Source: Thermoplasmata archaeon UBA61
GTDB lineage: Archaea; Thermoplasmatota; Thermoplasmata; Lutacidiplasmatales; UBA184
NCBI GenBank assembly: GCA_002503985.1
Contig: DASW01000008.1
Location: forward strand, 62,001 to 126,000
Reading direction: 5' to 3'
Length of the DNA stretch: 64,000 nt
Shown here one piece after another: positions 32,617 to 41,959 of the stretch. The notes under the pieces were generated by a model. That model was not told the origin of the DNA. It saw only the letters and a program-made list of their open reading frames with translations, and ran no database searches. The position numbers and the translations under genes are program-made. Within the stretch, counting starts at the first letter, position 1. The number at the start of each line of letters is the position of its first letter.

Positions 32617-34980
32617 CTAAGAGGGTTGTGGGACCTGGGCAACGCCGGCGGGAGGGGAGGGGGTTACCGCCTCCGCCGCCGCCGGAATCTTCGTAGGGTC
32701 GACCACCCAAACCGAGCCTCCCGCCCCTCGCGTTCCGGTCACTAGCGCCCCCGCTCGACCGAGCCTCGCACCCGCTTCTCGAATGGCCCGGCCCGTCGGG
32801 TCGAGGGACCTCCTGAGCTCGGCCAGCTCCACCTTGAGCGGCTCTCCCGGTGGCTGCTCCTGCGCGCGCGCGGCAATCCAAGCGAGGACCTGACCGACCG
32901 TCGCGGGAGAGCGGGTGGTTCGCAGTCCGGTCTCCAGTGTCCCCATGGATGGGTCCTGCCGCGTTCCCCCGTCCCCTGCATCGATGGGTCCAGAGTCGGG
33001 CCCTGTGGGACGCCCGACCGTGCGCACCCAGTCCACCGACCCCCCTTTCCCGAGGAGCACGGCCGCGTGGCCTCGAGGGAGCGCGAGGACCTCCTCGACC
33101 GAGACCCCGCTCGTCGCTCGGGCAAGCTCCCGCGCTTCCTCCGGAGAGCCGCGGAACGCGACAAAGTCGGAGACGTTCGTCCACACGGCGTCGGCGACGG
33201 CCTCGGGAAGGGAGCCCACCGTCTGGGTCGCCAGCACGACGTGAACGTTCCGTCGGCGCGCGAGGCGGAGCATCTCGGCCAGGCTCTCGTGCGAGAACCA
33301 CTGCGACTCGTCGAGAACGACGAAGGTCTTCGGGTGCTCCGGCCGCGCGAGCAGTTCCGACCAGACCAGGGCCAGGTACACCGCCAGAAGGTAGCGCGCG
33401 ACCGACTCTCCGACCGCCGACGCATCGCCGGAGATGACCGTGATCCGACCGGAATCGACCAGCTCCCTAGCGTGGTGCACCGGGTTCCGTTCGCAGAGCA
33501 TACGGTGAAGGACGGGGCTCCGGACGACCTCGTATAGGAGTCGGCGGGCCCCCTCCGCGTCGTCCGGGCGTTCGCGGACCCGGTCCGAGAGCTCTCGGAC
33601 CGCTTCCTGTGCTTCCGGGGGTACGACCTGCCGCGTCCTCCCACCCGTGGCGAGCAGTGTATGGGCGTCCGCGAGCGTTCCGGACGGGAAGGCCGCGGCA
33701 GCGCTGACGGCGCGGGTCAGCATCTCCTCGAGCCGTGGGCCCCAGTAGCTCGAGTCCGCGTATCGACCCGAGCGAACCCGGCGCAGGGCGTGGACGAGGT
33801 CGTTGAGCCGGCGGTCGGAGAGGACGGGGTCTGCCTCCCTCCCGCCGATCCCCTCGAGCGCGTTGATCCCGCTCGCGGGATCGTGTGGAGAGACCGAGAC
33901 GAGTCGCGAGCGTTCGTCGGCCGATAGCCCGGAAAGGAACGACCGGGCGGTCTCCCCCAGCGGGTCGAACAACACGACGCCGCCCAGGGTGGAGGCTTTC
34001 CGAGCGACCGCGACCAACGTCGAGCTCTTTCCCATTCCGGTCTCGCCGAGAACCGTCAGGTGCCGCCCCTGGTCGGGCTCTACCGGAGGGCCGACCACTC
34101 GCCCCGTCACCGACCGCCCGAGGGGCAGGACCGGCAAGCCCTCGTTTCCCCGTCCCTCGAGCCGGCCCGCCCCGCCGTCAACGCCCGGCAGAACGCAGGC
34201 AAGCTCGTCCTCGGATAGGAGAAGCTCCGGCGTGCCCCAGGGGAGACGGAGGTGACGGCGGGAAAAGCGCACGCCGTTCGCCCGCCCGGATCGCATCGCA
34301 GCCTCGATCGCGCTCAGTGCGGTTTCGGGAGAGACACGGTCGGCTGCTCCCCCTCGGGGGAGCGCAACGCACACGCTCGCCTTCCAGAACAGAGGAAAGG
34401 ATGGGGGCGGAACCGGAGCGTCGGGCCGGCGAAGGCGGACCGACCGGTCCCCGGATACCCTCCCCTCAGGAGGAATTCGAAGCCCCTCAGCCCTCTCGGG
34501 GACCGGCGGGCGGCTCCACGTGGCGGGACACGGGAGGAATGCCCAATGGACAACCACCCCGAGAGCCACGCTGGTCATCGCCAGAGCGAGGCTGTCGAAC
34601 GCCGAAGGACCGTCGGAGGTCTCGCGCAGCGCCTCGGGCCATGTGCGGACCCTGTGGCCCCAGAGGCGGTCCGAGCCATATCCCAGTTCCGGCGTTCGCC
34701 GGCGGACCCACGAGGCGCGCCCATACGCCGGGAACAACACCCGAGTGGCCCATCGAGCACTCGCCGGGTCCGAGCAGCCGAGCGTGAGCCGCGGGGCTGG
34801 ACCGGACACGAGACCCACGTCGAACCCGACTCCCAGTCCGTGCCCGACGCGCAAGGCAGCGACGAGCCGTTCTCGAAACGCCCAGACCTCTTCCGAGCGA
34901 CGATCACGCTGGGGACGCGGCACCAGCTGCCACCGGGAGAGCGGCTCGAGCTCGGAAGGGTCGCACCGTCGCCGGGTCAC
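32617..34980 (-). CDS. HerA/VirD4-like FtsK-superfamily ATPase
   Basis: 787 residues, GTG start. The N-terminal 290 residues hold one hydrophobic segment (about 130-150) and a beta-rich region. The motor follows: Walker A GETGMGKSS at 312-320, VVLFDPLGETARSF, YWGPRLEEMLTRAV, Walker B TFVVLDESQWF (552-562) and LATQTVGSLPEAV. A winged-helix-like C-terminus (about 690-760) ends in a Pro tail. The order resembles conjugative coupling ATPases and HerA helicases that move DNA. No relaxase, pilus or NurA gene is adjacent, so export versus repair remains open. Confidence 0.82.
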   Translation of the reverse strand: MTRRRCDPSELEPLSRWQLVPRPQRDRRSEEVWAFRERLVAALRVGHGLGVGFDVGLVSGPAPRLTLGCSDPASARWATRVLFPAYGRASWVRRRTPELGYGSDRLWGHRVRTWPEALRETSDGPSAFDSLALAMTSVALGVVVHWAFLPCPATWSRPPVPERAEGLRIPPEGRVSGDRSVRLRRPDAPVPPPSFPLFWKASVCVALPRGGAADRVSPETALSAIEAAMRSGRANGVRFSRRHLRLPWGTPELLLSEDELACVLPGVDGGAGRLEGRGNEGLPVLPLGRSVTGRVVGPPVEPDQGRHLTVLGETGMGKSSTLVAVARKASTLGGVVLFDPLGETARSFLSGLSADERSRLVSVSPHDPASGINALEGIGGREADPVLSDRRLNDLVHALRRVRSGRYADSSYWGPRLEEMLTRAVSAAAAFPSGTLADAHTLLATGGRTRQVVPPEAQEAVRELSDRVRERPDDAEGARRLLYEVVRSPVLHRMLCERNPVHHARELVDSGRITVISGDASAVGESVARYLLAVYLALVWSELLARPEHPKTFVVLDESQWFSHESLAEMLRLARRRNVHVVLATQTVGSLPEAVADAVWTNVSDFVAFRGSPEEARELARATSGVSVEEVLALPRGHAAVLLGKGGSVDWVRTVGRPTGPDSGPIDAGDGGTRQDPSMGTLETGLRTTRSPATVGQVLAWIAARAQEQPPGEPLKVELAELRRSLDPTGRAIREAGARLGRAGALVTGTRGAGGSVWVVDPTKIPAAAEAVTPSPPAGVAQVPQPS

Positions 34981-35102
34981 GCCGACCGGAATCGTACGGG
35001 CGGGTTGGGGGTATCATCGGTCACGGAATGTGAACCGCGGGCCATCGCGTCACTCTCAAGTAGCCGGGACGCCCCCAAGAGACGGAGCTCGCCCGGATTC
35101 GT

Positions 35103-36224
35103 ATGTCGGCCCTGGAAGAACAGATCCTCGCGGTGGAGGAGGAGATCCGCAACACCGCGTACAACAAGGCGACCCAGCTTCACATCGGGCGGCTCAAGGC
35201 GAAGCTCGCCGTTCTCCGGCTGGAGCGCGAGACCCGGGCCAAGGGAAAGGGCGGGGGCGTCGGCTACTCGATCCGCAAGAGCGGCAATGCGACGGTCGGT
35301 CTCGTGGGCTACCCCTCGACGGGAAAGTCGACGCTCCTGAACCGACTCACCGCTGCCAACAGCGAGGCGGCCGCGTACGACTTCACGACGGTCTCGATCA
35401 TACCGGGGATGCTCCGTTGGGGCGGAGCCTCGATCCAGATCCTCGACATGCCGGGCCTGATCCCCGGCGCCTCGAAGGGTCGCGGCCGGGGTCGTGAGGT
35501 CCTGTCGGTCGTGCGTTCCACCGACCTCGTCCTGTTCCTCATCGACCCGGAGCACCCGAACCTTCGGGCGCTGACGGCGGAGATCGAAGGGGCGGGAGTC
35601 CGGATCAATCAGCGACCGCCCCGCATCGTCCTCCAGCGGTCGGACCGCGGTGGCCTGACGGTCTCGAGCACCGTGCGGCTGACCCACCTGGCGGGGGGCG
35701 GGGCCGCCCAGATCGCCCGGGAGTTCGGTTTCCACAACGGGTCGATCGTCTTCCGCGAGGATGCCACGGCCGACCAGCTGATCGACGTCCTCGCCGGGAA
35801 CCGCGTCTACGTGCTGGCGATCATGGTGGTGAACAAGGCCGACCTGATGAGCCAGCAAGAGCGCAAGCAGCTCGCGGCGTCGCTCGTCCCGTACGAAGCG
35901 ATCTTCATCTCCGCCCGCGCCGGGACAGGGCTCGACACCCTCGTGGACCGGATCGGGACGACCCTCAAGTTCATCCGGATCTACGTCAAGCCCCCCGGGC
36001 TGCCCCCCGACCGGGAGGAGCCTGTGATCCTCCGCCAAGGGGAGTCGGTCACCGAGCTCCTCCGAAAGCTCCCGGGGGACCTGAGTCGAACGTTCAAAGC
36101 GGCTCAGATCTGGGGGAAGAGCGCCCGCTTCCCGGGCCAGACCGTCGGCCGGGACCACATTCTATCCGACGAGGACATCGTTACCGTGCTCGTCGTCCGG
36201 GGCGGCGCCCGCGCGGCATCGTAG
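35103..36224 (+). CDS. DRG-family GTPase with TGS domain
   Basis: 373 residues. An N-terminal helical stretch (EEQILAVEEEIRNT) is followed by ATVGLVGYPSTGKSTLLNRL (G1), DFTTVSIIPG (G2), ILDMPGLIPGASKGRGRGREVL (G3 and the DRG-specific loop) and VVNKADLM (G4). A C-terminal TGS domain carries GKSARFPGQTVGRDH. DRG proteins associate with ribosomes and help rescue stalled translation. The last 44 nt overlap the convergent fibrillarin gene. Confidence 0.94.
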   Translation: MSALEEQILAVEEEIRNTAYNKATQLHIGRLKAKLAVLRLERETRAKGKGGGVGYSIRKSGNATVGLVGYPSTGKSTLLNRLTAANSEAAAYDFTTVSIIPGMLRWGGASIQILDMPGLIPGASKGRGRGREVLSVVRSTDLVLFLIDPEHPNLRALTAEIEGAGVRINQRPPRIVLQRSDRGGLTVSSTVRLTHLAGGGAAQIAREFGFHNGSIVFREDATADQLIDVLAGNRVYVLAIMVVNKADLMSQQERKQLAASLVPYEAIFISARAGTGLDTLVDRIGTTLKFIRIYVKPPGLPPDREEPVILRQGESVTELLRKLPGDLSRTFKAAQIWGKSARFPGQTVGRDHILSDEDIVTVLVVRGGARAAS

Positions 36225-36954
36225 GTCGGACGCTCTCTCGAACGGGGAGGCGCGCGGAGCGTCCCCAGCGGCCCCCGACCATGAAGTGCCCCTTGTGGAA
36301 CGGCTCGAGCGGGACCGAAGGAACGAGGGCGGCCGTCTCGGCGAGGTCCTCCTCGGCCGATTCGCGGTGACCGGTGGCGGAGCGGTGGCGTCCCATGCTC
36401 GCGGTCTTCAGTGCGATGAGCAGCCGAGCCCCGTCTCCGGTCAGAAGGAGCTCGGCGTTCTTGACGACGATGTCGAGCTGGTCGGCCTGCGCGACGTCGG
36501 CGTAGACCCCATCGACCGGCGGCACGAGGGCTGAGTAGGCCAACGGGTCGCGGGCGTCGCCTAGGATCGGACGCAGGTTCGGCCACCGCTCCGAGAGCGC
36601 CAGCAGTCGCGCGAACGGCCGGACGCTCCGTTCCACGGCGTAGACACGCCCGTCCGGCCCGACGAGGTCCGCGACGTGGGAGGCGGTCGTGCCGGTCGCG
36701 GCGCCGAGGTAGAGCCACCGCTCCCCCGGGGCGGGCAGGTCGCCGGCCCACCCGCGCACCACCGCCGCGGCCAGTTTGGAGCGGCCGGGTTCGAACAGAC
36801 GGTATCGCCGGTCCCCGACGTTGGTCCACCGTTCTCCGTACACCGGGGGCGGGTCGCCTACGGCTTCGGTCCAGAGCTCCCGCCGCTCGTTCCGAGCGAC
36901 CTCGAGGAGCCGCGGCGAGCCCTCCCAGGGACGGAACGCACGACCGGGCCTCAT
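36181..36954 (-). CDS. flpA: Fibrillarin-like rRNA/tRNA 2'-O-methyltransferase
   Basis: 257 residues, GTG start. YRLFEPGRSKLAAAVVRG, WLYLGAATGTTASHVADLVGPDGRVYAVERSVR (SAM site), YADVAQADQ and the catalytic K in LLIALKTASM are fibrillarin hallmarks. It is the catalytic subunit of C/D-box sRNPs, guided by sRNAs with Nop5 and L7Ae. It overlaps the upstream nop5 gene by 4 nt. The tail is arginine-rich. Confidence 0.95.
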   Translation of the reverse strand: MRPGRAFRPWEGSPRLLEVARNERRELWTEAVGDPPPVYGERWTNVGDRRYRLFEPGRSKLAAAVVRGWAGDLPAPGERWLYLGAATGTTASHVADLVGPDGRVYAVERSVRPFARLLALSERWPNLRPILGDARDPLAYSALVPPVDGVYADVAQADQLDIVVKNAELLLTGDGARLLIALKTASMGRHRSATGHRESAEEDLAETAALVPSVPLEPFHKGHFMVGGRWGRSARLPVRESVRPTMPRGRRPGRRAR

Positions 36955-37874
36955 CGCCGGCTCCTTCTCAGCGTCTCGACCCGACGGTCCCGCCGTGCGA
37001 CGAGGGCGGCGCTGATGTCGCGATGAGTGCTGGCGTCGGCTCGGACCGCGATCGCCGCGAGAGCGGCGAGGCTTCGAGCGTACGCACCGCGCCGGCCGAT
37101 CGGTACGTCGGCCAGGCGGTCCGCTCGATAGAGGATCCCGAAACGGGGACCGCGGTCGGGCGAGGGGCGGCGCCGACTGCCGAGAAGCTGGATCCTCGCG
37201 GAAGGCATTCGGGCGAGCGCCCCAATCCCTCCGGCGACGGCGACGAGCCGTGCGGCGGTCCGGGGTCCGACCACCGCGGAGAGGTTCGGGACCAGGCGCT
37301 GGGCCTCCTCCTCGAGGGTGTGCCGGAGGGCGTCCTCGAGGTCGCCGAGGGCGCCTCGAGCCCGTCCCCAGGAGACGAGGTGGCGGTCGAGGGGGGAATC
37401 CGGCACGGCGACGAACGACTCGGCGGCTCGCGCCTCCCTTCCCACCGCGCGTTCGACCCGCTCCTCCTCCCGGGCCAATGTGATGAGCACCTCCTCGGGG
37501 GCGCGCAACGCGCGTTCGAGCCGCAGGTGTCCCAGCTCGAGGAAGAAGCGGCGCTCGACGACCGGGTCCGTCAGAGGGATGGACGCTCGCGCCCGCCTCA
37601 GCTCTTCGAGGGTCGGGGTGTCGACCGGGCGACGCGAGCTCTCCGCGATCGTGCGGGCGAGCCGAGGAGGGGAAGCGAGGAGGCGCGAACCTTGCGGGAC
37701 GGATTCGAGCGCGACCCGTAGGCGAGCGGGCACGTCCGCGGGTCCCAGCTCCTCGAACCGGGTGGCCGCGCGCCGCAGGTCGGGGTCAAGCGGGAACGGT
37801 CCGACCGCTCGGGCAGTATCCGGTCCGATGACGAAGAGGGCCGGCCCGCTCCCGACGACGAGCGTCGGCCCCAC
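36951..37874 (-). CDS. Nop5/Nop56/58 C/D-box sRNP protein
   Basis: 307 residues, shorter than most archaeal Nop5 (often above 350). The NOP domain is clear: PNLSAVVGPRTAARLVAVAGGIGALARMPSARIQLLGS, then FGILYRADRL. The N-terminal domain that holds fibrillarin and a shortened coiled-coil region precede it. It bridges L7Ae-bound guide RNA and fibrillarin, whose gene follows with a 4-nt overlap. Confidence 0.9.
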   Translation of the reverse strand: MGPTLVVGSGPALFVIGPDTARAVGPFPLDPDLRRAATRFEELGPADVPARLRVALESVPQGSRLLASPPRLARTIAESSRRPVDTPTLEELRRARASIPLTDPVVERRFFLELGHLRLERALRAPEEVLITLAREEERVERAVGREARAAESFVAVPDSPLDRHLVSWGRARGALGDLEDALRHTLEEEAQRLVPNLSAVVGPRTAARLVAVAGGIGALARMPSARIQLLGSRRRPSPDRGPRFGILYRADRLADVPIGRRGAYARSLAALAAIAVRADASTHRDISAALVARRDRRVETLRRSRR

Positions 37875-37877
37875 GCC

Positions 37878-39284
37878 CTAGAACTCCGCGAGCGACTTCT
37901 GGAAGCGATGCCGTTCCTCGGGCACCTCGACCGGATACCGGCCCGTGAGGCAACCGAGGCAGAGCTCGTCGGCGCGCAGCCCGATGGACTCGACGAGCCC
38001 GGGGAGGGAGAGATAGTGGACGCTGTCCGCGCCGACGAGGCGGGCCACCTCGTCCTCGGTGCGGTCGTGGGCGATGAGCTGACGCCGGTCCTTCATGTCG
38101 ATCCCGAAATAGCACGGCGCCCGGATCGGGGGGCAGGCCACGCGGACGTCGACGTGGGCCGCGCCGGCCGATCGGACCATCAGGAGGATCGCGCGGAGGG
38201 TCGTGCCGCGGACGATGGAGTCGTCCACGAGGACGACCCGTTTCCCCTTGAGGAGGCCGGGCACCGGGTGCAGCTTCACCTGGACCTCGAGCTCGCGGCG
38301 TTTCTGGTCGGGGAGGATGAACGTTCGCTCGACGAAGCGACTCTTGATCAGCGCCTCGGCGTACGGGATCCCCGTACCGGCCGAGAACCCCAGGGCTTGG
38401 GGACGCGCCGAGTCCGGCACGGGAACGACCAGGTCCGCCTCCGCGGGCGCCTCCTTCGCGAGGCGCTGGCCGATCCGGTACCGAACGTCGTAGCAGGGTT
38501 GTTTGTCGACGACCGAATCCGGTCGGGAGAAGTAGACCCACTCGAACATGCAGTGGGCGGTCTCGCCGCTGTTCGGGATGTGCGAGGAATGCGCGAGCTG
38601 GCCCCGCTCGAGGACGAGCACCTCTCCGGGCTCGACGTCCCGGATCGCCTTTCCGCCCATCATCTCGAGGGCGACCGACTCGCTGGCGACCGCGACGCCG
38701 CCCTCGACGGTCCCGAAGACGAGAGGCCGGATCCCGAGCGGGTCCCGGAACGCGTAGACCTTGTTCCCGACGAGGAAGACGACGGCGTAACCGCCGACCA
38801 AGGTCGTGCAGGCGCGTCGGATCGCGGCCTCCAGGTCGCGGGTGTGCCCGAACTCGAGCGCGATCGACTGGGCCATCATCTCGGTGTCCGCGTTCCCGAG
38901 GAGGTCCACGCCCTGGGCCTGGAGACGACGGCGCACGCGCTCGAAGTTCACGATATCGCCGTTGTGCGCGATCGCCCCGTCCTCGTCGCGGATCTTGACG
39001 ATGATCGGCTGGGCGTTCTCGAGGTCGGTCGCCCCCGTCGTCGGATAGCGAACGTGCCCGATCCCGCTCGAGCCGCGCAGCGAGTCGAGGAGCTCCTGCG
39101 TGAAGATCTCGTGGACGAGGCCCATCCCCTTCTGGTGATGCATCGTGCCGTGGCTCGTGGTCGCGATGCCCGCCGATTCCTGGCCCCGGTGCTGGAGGGC
39201 CCGGAGGCCTCGGAAGAGGAACGGGGCCGCGCCCGTGCCCTGGAGCGACACCCCCACGACGCCGCAGAACTCTCGAGGAGGCAT
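37878..39284 (-). CDS. purF: Amidophosphoribosyltransferase
   Basis: 468 residues from the ATG at 39284. The Ntn nucleophile Cys follows a short propeptide (MPPREF-CGVVGVS), then LRALQHRGQESAGIA. The PRPP-binding loop VVLVDDSIVRGTTLRAILLM and C-terminal cysteines in DELCLGCLTGRYPVEV complete the class II PurF pattern. It commits PRPP to purine synthesis using glutamine. The TATA-like GCTTAAGA near 39340 favours this start over one at 39326. Confidence 0.95.
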   Translation of the reverse strand: MPPREFCGVVGVSLQGTGAAPFLFRGLRALQHRGQESAGIATTSHGTMHHQKGMGLVHEIFTQELLDSLRGSSGIGHVRYPTTGATDLENAQPIIVKIRDEDGAIAHNGDIVNFERVRRRLQAQGVDLLGNADTEMMAQSIALEFGHTRDLEAAIRRACTTLVGGYAVVFLVGNKVYAFRDPLGIRPLVFGTVEGGVAVASESVALEMMGGKAIRDVEPGEVLVLERGQLAHSSHIPNSGETAHCMFEWVYFSRPDSVVDKQPCYDVRYRIGQRLAKEAPAEADLVVPVPDSARPQALGFSAGTGIPYAEALIKSRFVERTFILPDQKRRELEVQVKLHPVPGLLKGKRVVLVDDSIVRGTTLRAILLMVRSAGAAHVDVRVACPPIRAPCYFGIDMKDRRQLIAHDRTEDEVARLVGADSVHYLSLPGLVESIGLRADELCLGCLTGRYPVEVPEERHRFQKSLAEF

Positions 39285-39369
39285 GGCACGACCGATAGCC
39301 GGAGGAGGACCTCCGGTCGTACCCACCGAACTGCGGGTCTTAAGCCGTGCGCTTTCGCCGGCTCCGGCT

Positions 39370-39684
39370 TCAGCCGAAGAGGGCGGAGAGGCCCTCGGCC
39401 GCCTCCTCCTCGGAGACGCCCTTTTCCTCTTTCTTCTCCTCTTCCTTCTTCTCGCCCTTGCCGTCCTTCTTCTCGGCCGCGACCGGCGCGGCCGCGGGGG
39501 CCGCGAACGTCTCGGCCTTCGCGAGGACCTCGCCGAGGTTGACGCCTTCGAGAGAGGCGAGGAGCGCCTTCACCCGGGCGGCGTCGGGGGAGACCCCCGC
39601 CGCGCTCAGGACCCCGGTGAGGGCCTTCTCATCGATCGACTTGCCGGCTGCATTGAGCAGCAACGCACCATACACGTACTCCAT
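39370..39684 (-). CDS. rpl12: 50S ribosomal protein P1/L12
   Basis: 104 residues. A helical dimerisation domain (MEYVYGALLLNAAGKSIDE) leads through an Ala-rich hinge to a Lys/Glu-rich segment and the conserved C-terminal GLSALFG that contacts elongation factors. The ATG at 39684 is preferred over one three codons earlier. End of the L1-L10-L12 operon. Confidence 0.95.
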   Translation of the reverse strand: MEYVYGALLLNAAGKSIDEKALTGVLSAAGVSPDAARVKALLASLEGVNLGEVLAKAETFAAPAAAPVAAEKKDGKGEKKEEEKKEEKGVSEEEAAEGLSALFG

Positions 39685-39715
39685 TGTTCTCACTCCGTGG
39701 ACTCTGGGGGAACCC

Positions 39716-40576
39716 TCAGTGACCCATCAAGCGGCCGACCGCCGCGGCCTCGCGCATCGCTTTCGCGAAGAACGGTTCGATCGTTTCCTTCGTGATGTAG
39801 CCGGTCGCGAGCGCGACCCCGAGCGCGCGGCGGTGCGCGCGGGCGAGGAGCCGCGGGATGCTCTGGGGGGTCGGGAACCCGATCTCGACCGCGAGCCCGA
39901 CCGCGTGCGCCGCGGCTCGGGCGAGGTCCGCCCGGCGGGCGTCGAGGTCGACCGAAAGGACCTCGGGGGGATAGAACGTGGAACCGTCGACGACGGCGCG
40001 CAGCGTGAGGCCCACTTCGAGCGGGTAGATCTCGAGCCGCGTGAGGAGGCCTGCGACCTCGCGAGAGATCGTCGCGCCGGCCTTCACGATCGTGGTGTCT
40101 TTCTTGAGGATGACCTTCCCCTTCTCGATCGCGGCGGGGAATCCCGCGTGCTGGAGCTCTCCGACGATCGGGCCCGGCTTGAAGCTCGTGGTCCCGGCGG
40201 GGACGAAGATGTCGGCCGGAGCGACCTCGCCTCCCCGGGCCGGGGTCGGGGACCGGGTCCGGAGGAACTCCTGGTAGAGCGAGAACGGGTTCCCTTCGGC
40301 CGAGAGGACCGCGGTCGGGTCCTTGACCTGGTCGAGGAGGGGCTGGAATGCCGGCCGCTCGGTCATCGCCTTCTCGAGCGCATGGCGGATCGTGCTGTTG
40401 GTGGCGACCATGATCGGGTGGTCGCGGTTGCGCAGCTCCCGTCGCATCGATTGGAGAGCGGCCGCGGGCACGCCTCGGATCCCCACGACGGCGACGATCG
40501 GCTTCGTCACGATCGCCGACGCGAGCGCGTCGACGCGAGCGATCTTCTCGGGCGGAATGGACCCACGACCGGGCAT
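39716..40576 (-). CDS. rpl10: 50S ribosomal protein L10 (uL10/P0)
   Basis: 286 residues. The rRNA-binding N-terminus includes IVAVVGIRGVPAAALQSMRRELR and PIMVATNSTIRHALEKAM. VPAGTTSFKPGPIVGELQHAGFPAAIEKGKVILKKDT matches the P0 insertion domain, and the C-terminal helices that bind P1 dimers are present. The acidic SALFG-like tail of many P0 proteins is missing; the protein ends GRLMGH. Confidence 0.95.
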   Translation of the reverse strand: MPGRGSIPPEKIARVDALASAIVTKPIVAVVGIRGVPAAALQSMRRELRNRDHPIMVATNSTIRHALEKAMTERPAFQPLLDQVKDPTAVLSAEGNPFSLYQEFLRTRSPTPARGGEVAPADIFVPAGTTSFKPGPIVGELQHAGFPAAIEKGKVILKKDTTIVKAGATISREVAGLLTRLEIYPLEVGLTLRAVVDGSTFYPPEVLSVDLDARRADLARAAAHAVGLAVEIGFPTPQSIPRLLARAHRRALGVALATGYITKETIEPFFAKAMREAAAVGRLMGH

Positions 40577-40586
40577 CGCAACCCTC

Positions 40587-41234
40587 CTACCAGAGCCGGA
40601 CGGCCGGCCCCATCGTGGTCTTCACGTACACGGATTCGATGTTCGTCCGGCCGCGCTCGAGCTTCCCCATAATCCGAGTGAGGACCGCGTCGACGTTCTG
40701 AGCGATCTCCTCGGGCTTCATGGCCCGGGTGCCGACCGGCGCGTGGAACGTGCGGTTACCCTTCGAGCGGATCCGGATCGACCGCTTGAGCGCGTTCACG
40801 AGGTTCGTGGGGTCGCTTCCCGGCGGCACGGGGCGCGGCATCTTCCCGCGTGGCCCGAGCACGACACCGAGGCGCTTACCGATCGTCGGCATGAGCGTCG
40901 CTTCCGCAAGGAAGAAGTCGATGTCCCGGACGACCTTCTTCACGTTCTTCTTGTCCTTCGCGAACTCGTCCAGCTCGTTCGCCGCAACGACCAGGTCGGC
41001 GACGCCCCGCATCTTCTGGCAGAGCTCGGGCGAACCGAACACGGCGACCTTCACGGTCCGGCCGCGGCCCTGGGGGAGCGGGACGTCATCCTCGAGGCGG
41101 TTCTTCGGAACCGTGAGGTCGAGGTCCTTCAAGTTCACCGAGACCTCGACAGTCTCGGAGAACTTCCGTTCCTTGCGGTCGGTGGCCTTCGAGAGGGCCT
41201 CCGTGACCACCTCCACTGCAGAACGGTCGGGCAT
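40587..41234 (-). CDS. rpl1: 50S ribosomal protein L1 (uL1)
   Basis: 215 residues. RKFSETVEVSVNLKDLDLTVPKNRLEDDVPLP, RLGVVLGPRGKMPRPVPPG and the final SVYVKTTMGPAVRLW are archaeal L1 hallmarks. It forms the mobile L1 stalk and commonly autoregulates its operon by binding its own mRNA. L11, often next to it, is not here. First gene of L1-L10-L12. Confidence 0.96.
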   Translation of the reverse strand: MPDRSAVEVVTEALSKATDRKERKFSETVEVSVNLKDLDLTVPKNRLEDDVPLPQGRGRTVKVAVFGSPELCQKMRGVADLVVAANELDEFAKDKKNVKKVVRDIDFFLAEATLMPTIGKRLGVVLGPRGKMPRPVPPGSDPTNLVNALKRSIRIRSKGNRTFHAPVGTRAMKPEEIAQNVDAVLTRIMGKLERGRTNIESVYVKTTMGPAVRLW

Positions 41235-41438
41235 CGTCTCCTCCGAAACGCTGAAACGCGGTCGCGCGAAAAGGCTTCCCTACTTAAGCGTTCGGCTCGC
41301 TCTCTCTCGGCGGACGCGCCTCGGGCCGCGGTCGCCGACATGTTGAACGGGACCGAGCCGGGACCCGCCGGTCCGGGCCACAGAACCCTCCCGCGTCGCA
41401 TCCTCTCATGGGGCCGCCTCGAACGCCGCCCCAATGGC

Positions 41439-41445
41439 TTTATAG
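41439..41445 (+). promoter_or_regulatory. TATA box for the eL42-eS27 cluster
   Basis: TTTATAG centred about 27 nt before the ATG at 41469, implying a leaderless mRNA. Confidence 0.65.
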
Positions 41446-41468
41446 GGAACGGGCCTCGCGGGCCGCCG

Positions 41469-41753
41469 ATGCACTACCCGAAGACCGTCTCGACCTATTG
41501 CCCGAAGTGCAAGACGCACACGGAGCACGAGGTTGAGAAAGCCAAGAAGCGGCCCGCCTCCGAGCTGAAGTGGGGGCAGCGCCGGTTCCGGCGCGCCACC
41601 CGGGGGTACGGTGGCTTTCCTCGTCCGAAGCCCGAAGGTCGGGCGAAGGCGGTGCGGCGTGTCAACCTCCGGTTCCGATGCAAGAAATGCAAGTACACGG
41701 TCCAGCCCGCGAGCTGGCGGGCGAGCCAGCTCGAGCTTGTGGAGCACCACTAG
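41469..41753 (+). CDS. rpl44e: 50S ribosomal protein L44e (eL42)
   Basis: 94 residues. Zinc-binding pairs C11/C14 (YCPKCK) and C71/C74 (FRCKKCKYT) flank a basic middle with GYGGFPRPKPEGRAKA. It sits near the ribosomal E site. The long open frame upstream of 41469 is the shadow of L1. It is followed 10 nt later by eS27. Confidence 0.95.
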   Translation: MHYPKTVSTYCPKCKTHTEHEVEKAKKRPASELKWGQRRFRRATRGYGGFPRPKPEGRAKAVRRVNLRFRCKKCKYTVQPASWRASQLELVEHH

Positions 41754-41763
41754 GGAGTAGACC

Positions 41764-41940
41764 GTGCGAGGACCTTCTCCGTTCTGGGTCGTGAAATGCC
41801 CCGACTGCTCGACCGAGCAGACGATGTTCAGCCGACCCGCCACCGTCGTGAACTGCTCCGTCTGCGGCGCGACCCTCGCGACGCCGACGGGCGGCCAGGC
41901 CAAGCTCCGGGGGGAACTCGTCCGCCCGGTGACGGCCTAG
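41764..41940 (+). CDS. rps27e: 30S ribosomal protein S27e (eS27)
   Basis: 58 residues from the GTG at 41764. FWVVKCPDCSTEQTMFSRP, then VVNCSVCGATLATPTGGQAKL, show the four zinc cysteines (12, 15, 31, 34) and the C-terminal strand of eS27. The position between eL42 and aIF2alpha is the conserved archaeal order. Confidence 0.95.
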   Translation: MRGPSPFWVVKCPDCSTEQTMFSRPATVVNCSVCGATLATPTGGQAKLRGELVRPVTA

Positions 41941-41959
41941 CCGGGGACGCGGTCATCGG

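Noticed and set aside
37908..39542. 544-codon plus frame
   Set aside because: Antisense of purF; no conserved segment.
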